A DNA stretch of 60,377 bases, taken from positions 1 through 60,377 of the forward strand of contig CAVFCW010000014.1 of assembly GCA_963621245.1 (NCBI GenBank). The letters are read 5' to 3'. This DNA comes from SIG603 sp963621245 (GTDB lineage: Bacteria > Bacillota > Clostridia > Oscillospirales > Acutalibacteraceae). Below the pieces are notes generated by a model. The model did not search any database. It saw nothing but the letters and a program-made list of their open reading frames with translations, and was not told where the DNA came from. Shown one piece after another: positions 44,198 through 50,146 of this stretch (the stretch's first letter is position 1; each line of letters opens with the position of its first letter). Both the position numbers and the translations under genes were made by a program.

Positions 44198-45607
44198 ATG
44201 AACGGTTTTAAGAAAAAATTCATCGGCGACAAAGAATTCTACAAAATGCTCGTCTCTCTTGTTTTGCCGCTCATAGTTCAGCAGGGCATAACAAGCAGCG
44301 TCAGCCTTCTTGATAACGTCATGGTCGGACGGCTCGGCACGGAAGCCATAAGTGCGGTGGCTATCATAAACCAGATAATCACCGTTTTCAACCTTGCCAT
44401 TTTCGGCGGACTTTCGGGCGTTTCCATTTTCGGTGCCCAGTACTGCGGCAAGCGTGACTTTGAGGGAATGAAACATACATTCAGATTCAAAATTATCTTT
44501 GCCGTGATAATATCCGTAATCGGCATAGCGGTTTTCTCCGTTTTCGGCGAAAGCTTCATCAAAATGTTCCTCACGGGAAGTTCGGACGGCGGCGACAAAA
44601 CCCTTGCCCTTTCGCTTGCAAAAGAATATCTGACCGTTATGATAATCGGCCTTTTGCCGTTTGCACTCGTGCAGACCTACACCAGCACACTTCGTGAGTA
44701 CGGCGAGACTTTAATCCCCATGATTGGCTCAAGCGGAGCGATTATCATTAATCTTTGCCTTAACTATGTTTTGATTTTCGGCAAGCTCGGTTTTCCGAAA
44801 CTCGGAGTTGAGGGTGCCGCAATCGCAACCATAATCGCAAGATTTTTCGAGGTTTTCTTCATTGCAATCTATGCTCACTTTCACACGAAAAAATATCCGT
44901 TCCTCAAGGGAGCTTTCAAAAGTCTTTATGTCCCCTCTTCTCTCATCAAAAAAATCGCAAGAACGGGTTCGCCGCTTCTTGTCAACGAAATCATCTGGAG
45001 CTTCGGCATAACGGTTATATCTCAGTGCTACTCCACAAGAGGACTTTCTGCCGTTGCCGCCGTGAACATAACCAACACCATATGGAATATGTTCTCCATC
45101 TGCATGATAGCAACGGGCAACGGTGTTTCTATTTTGGTCGGTCAAAAGCTCGGTGCGGGCGATAAAAAAGGCGCAAGAGACACCGACAACAAAATGCTTT
45201 TCGTAGCTCTTGCCTCGCATGTTTTTATGGGTGCGCTCTTGGTTGCATGCTCCGGCGTGATTCCTCTGCTCTACAACGTTGAACCATCGGTTCGTGCACT
45301 CTCCTCAAAGCTTCTCATAGCCGCCGGTTTTGCACTGCCTATGCACTCGATAATCAACTGCATCTACTTCACGATAAGAACGGGCGGAAAAACCGTCATC
45401 ACGTTCCTTTTTGACGGCGGTTACACCTGGGTTGTAAGCGTTCCGCTTGCATTTTGCCTTGCTCATTTCACTGATCTTCCCATACTTTGGATGTACACGG
45501 CAATTCAGTTCATAGATGTAATCAAGCTTACAGTCGGATTAATCCTTCTCAAAAACGATTTCTGGCTTAACAACATAGTAAACGATAAGGAGACGGAAAA
45601 AGTATGA
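44198..45607 (+). CDS. MATE-family multidrug/sodium antiporter
   Basis: A protein of 469 residues with twelve hydrophobic helices. The MATE pattern is GITSSVSLLDNVMVGRLGTEAISAVAI near the N-terminus and is repeated in the second half (SPLLVNEIIW, VSILVGQKLG). GGAGG lies before the ATG. Substrate unknown. It overlaps the YnzC gene by 4 nt. The tiny-gene block begins just beyond their terminator, converging on it. Confidence 0.92.
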   Translation: MNGFKKKFIGDKEFYKMLVSLVLPLIVQQGITSSVSLLDNVMVGRLGTEAISAVAIINQIITVFNLAIFGGLSGVSIFGAQYCGKRDFEGMKHTFRFKIIFAVIISVIGIAVFSVFGESFIKMFLTGSSDGGDKTLALSLAKEYLTVMIIGLLPFALVQTYTSTLREYGETLIPMIGSSGAIIINLCLNYVLIFGKLGFPKLGVEGAAIATIIARFFEVFFIAIYAHFHTKKYPFLKGAFKSLYVPSSLIKKIARTGSPLLVNEIIWSFGITVISQCYSTRGLSAVAAVNITNTIWNMFSICMIATGNGVSILVGQKLGAGDKKGARDTDNKMLFVALASHVFMGALLVACSGVIPLLYNVEPSVRALSSKLLIAAGFALPMHSIINCIYFTIRTGGKTVITFLFDGGYTWVVSVPLAFCLAHFTDLPILWMYTAIQFIDVIKLTVGLILLKNDFWLNNIVNDKETEKV

Positions 45608-45807
45608 CAGACGAAAAACTCAAAAGAATAAACGAGCTTGCAAGAAAAGAAAAATCGGAGGGCTTGACCGCCGAGGAGAAAAAAGAACAAATCCGCCTTA
45701 GGTCCGAGTACATTGAGGCTTACCGTGCATCGCTTCGCTCTCAGCTTGACAACATGTACATCGTTGACAAGGACGGAAAAGAACACAAGCTCAAAAAGAA
45801 ATCTTAA
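45604..45807 (+). CDS. DUF896/YnzC-family protein, 67 aa
   Basis: INELARKEKSEGLTAEEKKEQIRLRSEYI is the DUF896 signature, a two-helix hairpin protein common in Firmicutes (SOS-associated YnzC in B. subtilis). ATGA overlap with the MATE stop gives translational coupling. Precise function unknown. Confidence 0.93.
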   Translation: MTDEKLKRINELARKEKSEGLTAEEKKEQIRLRSEYIEAYRASLRSQLDNMYIVDKDGKEHKLKKKS

Positions 45808-45822
45808 ACAAAGCAGCAAAAA

Positions 45823-45856
45823 GTAAAACGGCAGCGTTCTCACGCTGCCGTTTTAC
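45823..45856. terminator. Bidirectional terminator closing MATE-YnzC and the tiny-gene block
   Basis: A perfect 15-bp inverted repeat (45823-45837 with 45842-45856) with T-rich flanks in both directions. Confidence 0.9.
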
Positions 45857-45907
45857 TATATCTTTTCACCTAATCAAAAAAGTGTCATAAGCAAATTGAT
45901 CTTGACG

Positions 45908-45934
45908 TTTGGCACAGTTTTACCTGTGCCAAAC
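45908..45934 (-). repeat. Hairpin overlapping the stop of the last peptide gene
   Basis: An 11-bp perfect stem (GTTTGGCACAG with CTGTGCCAAAC). It encodes the last residues and stop of the 26-residue peptide and has no T tract. It may protect the 3' end or slow ribosomes at termination. Confidence 0.55.
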
Positions 45935-46000
45935 ACCGATTTTTTCAAAGAAGTCTCTTACCATGTAAAATATACCGGTTTCATGTACATGTGCATGCAT
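45920..46000 (-). CDS. Small peptide A9, 26 aa, RDF-x-GxW family
   Basis: AAGGAGGCAAGCTT precedes the ATG. After a His-rich start (MHAHVHETG) comes FYMVRDFFEKIGVWHR, which matches the two upstream peptides (IRDFLENTGIWPR). Third member of a small local family, and last gene of operon A. Confidence 0.65.
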   Translation of the reverse strand: MHAHVHETGIFYMVRDFFEKIGVWHR

Positions 46001-46071
46001 AAGCTTGCCTCCTTGGTTTTATTAAAGCGTTGCCGCTTAATTGACGCACGGGTCAATCCCTCGTTTTAGGG

Positions 46072-46149
46072 CTAAAATACTCTCGGCCAAATTCCTGTGT
46101 TCTCGAGAAAGTCTCTGATTTTCTGAAGTATATTTGCCTCAATTGTCAT
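46072..46149 (-). CDS. Small peptide A8, 25 aa, RDF-x-GxW family
   Basis: AAAGGAGAACCGAT precedes the ATG. The product MTIEANILQKIRDFLEN plus TGIWPRVF differs from its neighbour A7 at three residues. The duplication unit includes the ribosome binding site. An amphipathic helix with an aromatic C-terminus. No leader. Confidence 0.72.
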   Translation of the reverse strand: MTIEANILQKIRDFLENTGIWPRVF

Positions 46150-46202
46150 ATCGGTTCTCCTTTATTCTAAAATTAGTTTGTTTTCAACTTTATTTTTTCG
46201 AT

Positions 46203-46280
46203 TTAGCCAACTCTCGGCCAAATTCCTGTGTTTTCAAGAAGGTCTCTGATTTTCTGAAGTACATTTGCCTCAATTGTCAT
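46203..46280 (-). CDS. Small peptide A7, 25 aa, RDF-x-GxW family
   Basis: Identical ribosome binding context to A8. The product begins MTIEANVLQKIRDLLEN and ends TGIWPRVG. Tandem paralogue of A8. Conservation of the frame and of the start site between copies supports a real coding sequence. Confidence 0.72.
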   Translation of the reverse strand: MTIEANVLQKIRDLLENTGIWPRVG

Positions 46281-46325
46281 ATCGGTTCTCCTTTGTTTAA
46301 AAAATAGTTTGTCTTCAATTTAATT

Positions 46326-46387
46326 TTAGTGTTGCCTATCCTTGGGAAAATCGCTGATCTTCTGCAAAATATATGCCGATTATTTAT
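46326..46387 (-). pseudogene. Decayed copy of the RDF-x-GxW peptide
   Basis: On the minus strand the codons read AYILQKISDF then diverge to a stop. This matches AN(I/V)LQKIRDF of A7/A8. The region of the start codon reads ATAATC and is no longer ATG. AAAGGGAA remains upstream. It marks an expanding and decaying tandem family. Confidence 0.55.
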
Positions 46388-46543
46388 ATTTTCCCTTTTT
46401 CTGATTATATATTTTTATAAAAAGTAATAACTTCAGTAATTTTCTGATTTATGTGATATACAGCCTAAGGTATATCATAAAGGTTTTGTTTTTGTTTTGT
46501 TCTTTATCCTTTTTCAAAAACCTTTTTCATTTGCTTTTTGTTT

Positions 46544-46624
46544 TCAGTAACCTATATACTGTTTAATTTTCCCCTTGGTTTTGATGAGCCTTTCTAATGC
46601 TTCATTGTACGTGTTTCCTTTCAT
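46544..46624 (-). CDS. Possible small peptide A6, 26 aa
   Basis: An open frame beginning MKGNTYNEALERLIKTKGK, basic and helical, ends at TGA. There is no good ribosome binding site before the ATG. AAAGGA occurs just inside the frame and could instead serve a 3-codon frame. Included as uncertain. Confidence 0.3.
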   Translation of the reverse strand: MKGNTYNEALERLIKTKGKIKQYIGY

Positions 46625-46687
46625 ATATTTGTAAGTTTTGTTTTTTCTACATTATTCCACGCCTTTCTTTTTAAATTTATCCGTTCG

Positions 46688-46771
46688 TCAGAACATATGG
46701 GCAAACCAATCTGATACGCCCCCGAAAAAGTCACTTACCTCGCTTGCGACCGAATTAAAAAATCCTGCCAT
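46688..46771 (-). CDS. Small amphipathic peptide A5, 27 aa
   Basis: AAAGGAGAAAG precedes the ATG. MAGFFNSVASEVSDFFGG is followed by SDWFAHMF. Aromatic residues recur every three to four positions, giving an anionic amphipathic helix. It resembles leaderless bacteriocins and phenol-soluble modulins in style only. No sequence homology was recognised. Confidence 0.68.
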   Translation of the reverse strand: MAGFFNSVASEVSDFFGGVSDWFAHMF

Positions 46772-46808
46772 CTTTCTCCTTTCGTTTTATATTTTTGCTT
46801 AAATTTGC

Positions 46809-46880
46809 TTAAATAATACAGCAAAGATAAGTCTCGGGAATTTCTGCCGTATATGTGATCATTGCGAGCTTATTCTCCAT
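46809..46880 (-). CDS. Small peptide A4, 23 aa
   Basis: GAAAGGAAAAAAT precedes the ATG. The product MENKLAMITYTAEIPETYL ends in Cys-Cys-Ile-Ile. Unknown. Confidence 0.58.
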   Translation of the reverse strand: MENKLAMITYTAEIPETYLCCII

Positions 46881-46938
46881 ATTTTTTCCTTTCTGCTTAT
46901 TGTATTTAAATTTGTTCTCTTTGGTTGTATTTAATTTG

Positions 46939-46947
46939 CTAAAGCAT
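46939..46947 (-). pseudogene. Two-codon remnant (Met-Leu-stop) behind a perfect ribosome binding site
   Basis: AAAGGAGAAAA is followed by ATG CTT TAG. The next two peptides upstream on the same strand also begin ATG CTT, so this is probably a copy cut short by a nonsense mutation. It could also be a translated minimal frame. Confidence 0.4.
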
Positions 46948-46981
46948 TTTTCTCCTTTCTCTGTTTTGTTTTACCTTAAAA

Positions 46982-47041
46982 CTATCTCTTACCGTGCGGA
47001 ACCATTACGATTGCTGCCAAGAAATTAAAAACTTCAAGCAT
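46982..47041 (-). CDS. Small peptide A3, 19 aa
   Basis: GAAAGGAAAAACAGA precedes the ATG. Product MLEVFNFLAAIVMVPHGKR: a short hydrophobic helix with a basic end. It shares the ML-x-x-F start and hydrophobic run with A2. Confidence 0.6.
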   Translation of the reverse strand: MLEVFNFLAAIVMVPHGKR

Positions 47042-47097
47042 TTCTGTTTTTCCTTTCTGTATTATTTTAAGTTTTGTATTTAACCGAGCTGTTTAAC

Positions 47098-47160
47098 TCA
47101 GATGTTAATCCACGGGCGTGGAATCTTTGCGAGCAGTGCAAAAAAATCAAATGTAAGCAT
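47098..47160 (-). CDS. Small peptide A2, 20 aa
   Basis: AAAGGAGAACAAAA precedes the ATG. Product MLTFDFFALLAKIPRPWINI: a hydrophobic helix then Pro-Arg-Pro-Trp. Related in plan to A3. Confidence 0.62.
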   Translation of the reverse strand: MLTFDFFALLAKIPRPWINI

Positions 47161-47202
47161 TTTTGTTCTCCTTTCTTTTATTTTTTCTTCGTTTTTTATT
47201 GT

Positions 47203-47295
47203 TTAGTACGGAATTGAATCCTTGTAGAAATCATCGCAACACTTTGCCGCTCTCTTAATTGTGGACATTATCTTTCTTCCTGTGTTGTTCTTCAT
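47203..47295 (-). CDS. Small cationic peptide A1, 30 aa, KCC-x-DFY family
   Basis: AAAGGAGAACAGT precedes the ATG. The centre TIKRAAKCCDDFYKD is shared with B5 (TIKRSAKCCEDFYVD) upstream of the next promoter, showing duplication between modules. Two adjacent Cys. First gene of operon A. Confidence 0.7.
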   Translation of the reverse strand: MKNNTGRKIMSTIKRAAKCCDDFYKDSIPY

Positions 47296-47340
47296 ACTGT
47301 TCTCCTTTCGTTTTTGAAGTGTTTTTGTTTCTGTGATTAT

Positions 47341-47375
47341 ATTTTACCGTATCCCTAAGGACAAAATAGGGACAA
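47341..47375 (-). promoter_or_regulatory. TTGTCC promoter of operon A
   Basis: On the minus strand: TTGTCC-N5-TTGTCC-N12-TAAAAT (-10 at 47341-47346). It lies 16 bp after the last codon of module B, so module A is also reachable by read-through. Confidence 0.8.
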
Positions 47376-47390
47376 ACTTTTTTATTGATT

Positions 47391-47477
47391 CTAAGTGAGA
47401 TCTACATAGAAATCTTCGCAGCACTTAGCTGATCTTTTGATTGTTGTTGTGATCTTTCTGTCAAAACCGTTTTTCAT
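47391..47477 (-). CDS. Small cationic peptide B5, 28 aa, KCC-x-DFY family
   Basis: AAAGGAGAGGAAATT precedes the ATG. Starts MKNGFDRKITTTIKRSAKCC, then EDFYVDLT. Paralogue of A1. Last gene of module B. Confidence 0.7.
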   Translation of the reverse strand: MKNGFDRKITTTIKRSAKCCEDFYVDLT

Positions 47478-47503
47478 AATTTCCTCTCCTTTTTTTGTTA
47501 TTT

Positions 47504-47608
47504 CTATCTGTACATTACCATCATCGGGTCCTGTGATCTTGCGTAACCGTCTGCCATTGCGTCGATAAATCTCATTGCGCCTTTTTTGAATCTTTCAAAC
47601 TTAGTCAT
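47504..47608 (-). CDS. Small cationic peptide B4, 34 aa
   Basis: AAAGGGGATATTTAAA precedes the ATG. Starts MTKFERFKKGAMRFIDAMAD and ends MMVMYR. Basic amphipathic helix followed by a GY and a terminal MY, a pattern shared in module B. Confidence 0.66.
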   Translation of the reverse strand: MTKFERFKKGAMRFIDAMADGYARSQDPMMVMYR

Positions 47609-47642
47609 TTTAAATATCCCCTTTATTTATTCCGCTTTTGTT

Positions 47643-47765
47643 TTACATGTATCTTCCGGTTCTTGCCAGCAGTGTTGGGTCTGCCTGATAAATTCTCTCG
47701 TATCCGACTGCGAGGTAATCGATTGCTCTGTTTGCCATCTGATATGTTTTCTTGAAAATGCTCAT
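47643..47765 (-). CDS. Small cationic peptide B3, 40 aa
   Basis: AAAGGAGATTAAAA precedes the ATG. Starts MSIFKKTYQMANRAIDYLAV, contains GYERIYQADP, and ends TGRYM. Same layout as B1, B2 and B4 with a longer tail. Confidence 0.66.
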   Translation of the reverse strand: MSIFKKTYQMANRAIDYLAVGYERIYQADPTLLARTGRYM

Positions 47766-47794
47766 TTTTAATCTCCTTTAATTATCTTTGTTCT

Positions 47795-47884
47795 TTATTT
47801 GTTTGCGTACATCTTTATGTAGTAGTCTGCTTTTCTTTTTCTTTCAGCTTTGATTGATTCTATTGCTTTTCTGAAAACTCCCAT
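47795..47884 (-). CDS. Small cationic peptide B2, 29 aa, KAIESIK family
   Basis: AAGAGGCTTAAATA precedes the ATG. Starts MGVFRKAIESIKAERKRKAD and ends YIKMYANK. Aligns without gaps to B1 (KRAIESIK, YIEMYAYN). Confidence 0.7.
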   Translation of the reverse strand: MGVFRKAIESIKAERKRKADYYIKMYANK

Positions 47885-47903
47885 TATTTAAGCCTCTTTT
47901 CTT

Positions 47904-47993
47904 TTAGTTGTAAGCGTACATTTCAATGTAGCCGTCGGAAGCGTTTTTTAAGTCTCTTTTTATTGATTCGATTGCTCTCTTTAAAATGTTCAT
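47904..47993 (-). CDS. Small cationic peptide B1, 29 aa, KAIESIK family
   Basis: AAAAGGAGAAAACC precedes the ATG. Starts MNILKRAIESIKRDLKNASD and ends GYIEMYAYN. First gene of module B. Gap-free alignment to B2 with many substitutions supports coding. Confidence 0.7.
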   Translation of the reverse strand: MNILKRAIESIKRDLKNASDGYIEMYAYN

Positions 47994-48044
47994 GGTTTTC
48001 TCCTTTTTGATTGGTGATTTATTTGTTTTTGTTTTTGTGATTTC

Positions 48045-48079
48045 ATTATATCGTGTCCGTAAGGACAAATTAGGGACAA
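48045..48079 (-). promoter_or_regulatory. TTGTCC promoter of operon B
   Basis: On the minus strand: TTGTCC-N5-TTGTCC-N12-TATAAT (-10 at 48045-48050). The upstream repeat begins 7 nt after the stop codon of C2. Confidence 0.82.
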
Positions 48080-48085
48080 GCTTTT

Positions 48086-48175
48086 TTAAATCATTTCTTG
48101 GTAGGAATACATCTCATCATAGTATTCCATAGCCTTTCTAAGCTTTACCTTAAGTCTCTTGCAAAAATCTTTCAT
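48086..48175 (-). CDS. Small cationic peptide C2, 29 aa
   Basis: AGAGGATAAACA precedes the ATG and overlaps the end of C1. Starts MKDFCKRLKVKLRKAMEYYD and continues EMYSYQEMI. Shares the basic helix and MY ending of module B peptides, plus one Cys. Confidence 0.66.
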   Translation of the reverse strand: MKDFCKRLKVKLRKAMEYYDEMYSYQEMI

Positions 48176-48178
48176 TGT

Positions 48179-48265
48179 TTATCCTCTCTGTGATGTGAAA
48201 TCATGAATTTCCATTGCGACTCCGATTATTGATAATAATGCGAGAATTGTTGCTAAGGTTGCCAT
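48179..48265 (-). CDS. Small hydrophobic peptide C1, 28 aa
   Basis: GAAGGAGAACAAAA precedes the ATG. Starts MATLATILALLSIIGVAMEI (one transmembrane helix) with a short polar tail. Similar in type to D1 and the 42132 peptide. First gene of module C, paired with cationic C2. Confidence 0.66.
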   Translation of the reverse strand: MATLATILALLSIIGVAMEIHDFTSQRG

Positions 48266-48331
48266 TTTTGTTCTCCTTCAATTTAAGATTTGTTGTTTTT
48301 TGTTCTTTGTGTTTTCCTTTGTTGTGATTAC

Positions 48332-48366
48332 ATTATATGAGACAGAGACGGACAAACCTTGGACAA
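48332..48366 (-). promoter_or_regulatory. TTGTCC promoter of operon C
   Basis: On the minus strand: TTGTCC-N5-TTGTCC-N12-TATAAT (-10 at 48332-48337). The head of the three-module train C-B-A. Confidence 0.82.
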
Positions 48367-48444
48367 GATTTTTGTCCTTTTTTAACAAAAAAGCAGTTAA
48401 TTACGAAAGTTTTTCGTTTTTATTCGCAATATTTTTCCGCAAAC

Positions 48445-48472
48445 GAAAAAAGAGCCCGATTTCTCGGACTCT
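48445..48472 (-). terminator. Terminator of the 48493-49851 MATE gene
   Basis: A stem of GAGTCCGA with TCGGGCTC (loop GAAA) and minus-strand TTTTTT. It isolates the MATE gene from the tiny-gene train that starts 80 bp further on. Confidence 0.86.
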
Positions 48473-48492
48473 TTCATAAAATGATTCAGTTT

Positions 48493-49851
48493 TTAATCCG
48501 CAATTAGCGGAGATTTTTTCTCTTTTTCTTTCTTCTCGATCACGATGAAGTAGATAAGACAGAGAATAATTCCGAATACCGTTGCCGTCGGAGCAGCCAT
48601 ACCGATATATGTAAGGCTTGCGTTCGGTCTTATGCTCATGAAGTAAGACATAGGAAGTCTGATGATAAAGCTCTGTGCGAGGCCCTGAAGCATAACGAAC
48701 ATGCTCTTTCCTTTGCCGTTGAAGTAACCCATAAAGCTGAAAAGGAAACTTGTGACAACTGCCTCGGGAGCAAAACCTCTTAAGAATTCGAAACTTCTTG
48801 CGATAACGGCGGAGTCGGTTGAGAAAAGGCATGAGAGCTTGTCGCCGAAGAGGAAAACGGCTGTTCCGACAAAAATACCTATGCAACCGCCGAAAATCAT
48901 ACCGAAACGCATGGCATTCTTTGCTCTCTTCTTCTTGCCGGCACCGATATTCTGAGAAACAAAGCTGGACATCGACTGCATGATGGACGAAGGAATGAGC
49001 ATGACGAAGGTCTGAATTCTCTGAGCAACGCCGTAGCCTGCGCTTGCGTCAAGTCCGAGGTTGTTGATGAATGCGTTGAGTGCAAGGAAAGTGAACTGGG
49101 TGAGAAGCTCCTGGAAAGCGAGCGGTGCGCCGAGCTTGACGAAGTTGCCGATTTCGGGGTTAGGCTTGATGTTCTTTGCCGAGACCTTAAAGGGAAGCGG
49201 ATGTTTCTTGATGATTATAAGCGAGAGAACAACGCTGACAGCCTGAGCCGCAACGGTTGCGATTGCCGCACCGGCAACATTCATGTGGAACACGGCAACG
49301 AGGAGAAGATCGCCGAAAATATTAACGACGCAAGCAATTGCGACGAAAACGAGTGGCAAAGTCGAATTTCCGAGACCGCGGAAAATCGAGCTGATGAGGT
49401 TGTAGGCAACAACGAATATAAATCCGCCGCCGCATATTCTTATATATGTGACTGTAAGGTCGAGTGCCTCCTCTGGAGCCTGCATGAGTTTCGCAAAAGG
49501 TCTTGCGCAAATCAACAGCATTGCCGAAAGGATGATTGTGAGTATTGTAAAGAAGAATATACCGCCGCCGATAACGTCTCCGAGACGGTCGTTTCTCTTC
49601 TCACCGATATATCTGCCCATGAGTATTGTGACGCCCATGGCAAGACCGGTAATAACGAAAGTTACCATGTTTATAATGCTGGCACCGGTTGAAACGCCGC
49701 TGATTCCGGCGGTTGTTCCGAAACGTCCGACTATCAAAAGGTCGGCACAGCTGTACATAGCCTGAAGTATAAGTGCTCCGAGAATGGGCATCATAAAGCC
49801 TATCATCTTCTTGGGAATGGAGCCTGTGGTGAAATCCTGCTTGTCATTCAT
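48493..49851 (-). CDS. MATE-family efflux transporter
   Basis: A protein of 452 residues with twelve transmembrane helices. MATE blocks are YSCADLLIVGRFGTTAGISGVS, ITGLAMGVTILMGRYIGEK and SFVSQNIGAGKKKRAKNAM. AAGGAGG precedes the ATG. A separate lineage from the MATE at 44198, which has little residue identity by eye. Substrate unknown. A palindrome just after the promoter suggests local repression. Confidence 0.92.
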   Translation of the reverse strand: MNDKQDFTTGSIPKKMIGFMMPILGALILQAMYSCADLLIVGRFGTTAGISGVSTGASIINMVTFVITGLAMGVTILMGRYIGEKRNDRLGDVIGGGIFFFTILTIILSAMLLICARPFAKLMQAPEEALDLTVTYIRICGGGFIFVVAYNLISSIFRGLGNSTLPLVFVAIACVVNIFGDLLLVAVFHMNVAGAAIATVAAQAVSVVLSLIIIKKHPLPFKVSAKNIKPNPEIGNFVKLGAPLAFQELLTQFTFLALNAFINNLGLDASAGYGVAQRIQTFVMLIPSSIMQSMSSFVSQNIGAGKKKRAKNAMRFGMIFGGCIGIFVGTAVFLFGDKLSCLFSTDSAVIARSFEFLRGFAPEAVVTSFLFSFMGYFNGKGKSMFVMLQGLAQSFIIRLPMSYFMSIRPNASLTYIGMAAPTATVFGIILCLIYFIVIEKKEKEKKSPLIAD

Positions 49852-49966
49852 ATTTCTTTCCTCCTTATTTTACGCAAAATTGCGGATAATAAAATTGTGT
49901 TTTGATAAACCTTGTTTTAACAGCTTTTTTGCAGCGCCCGATTGTTAAGTTAATCACAAAACTATT

Positions 49967-49986
49967 AAGCACATAACAATGTGCTT
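49967..49986 (-). promoter_or_regulatory. Palindrome (possible operator) downstream of the MATE promoter
   Basis: A perfect 8-bp inverted repeat with a 4-bp gap (AAGCACAT-N4-ATGTGCTT), about 5-25 nt downstream of the predicted start point. Size and place suit a MarR/TetR-type repressor. No regulator gene is adjacent. Confidence 0.5.
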
Positions 49987-49996
49987 TTGCCTTAGT

Positions 49997-50025
49997 ATTA
50001 TAAGAAATTTATTAACTTTAGTCAA
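49997..50025 (-). promoter_or_regulatory. Sigma-A promoter of the MATE gene
   Basis: On the minus strand: TTGACT (50020-50025), 17 bp, TATAAT (49997-50002). Confidence 0.85.
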
Positions 50026-50058
50026 TGATTTATTAAGGAATATTTTACAATTATTGAT

Positions 50059-50087
50059 TTGACAATATACCCTAATCAAAGTACAAT
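50059..50087 (+). promoter_or_regulatory. Sigma-A promoter of the XpaC-TelA operon
   Basis: TTGACA (50059), 17 bp, TACAAT (50082-50087). Divergent from the MATE promoter. Confidence 0.85.
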
Positions 50088-50146
50088 ATATTTTGTGAAA
50101 GATTGTCAAAATGCGGAAAAAATGACCGCAAAAAGGAGGAAAAATC

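Noticed and set aside
46450..46480. A nine-codon frame starting MIYLRLYIT on the minus strand.
   Set aside because: No ribosome binding site and no similarity to other peptides.
45823..48366. Integron-like or insertion-sequence origin for the tiny-gene train.
   Set aside because: No transposase, integrase, terminal inverted repeats or attC-like hairpins were found.
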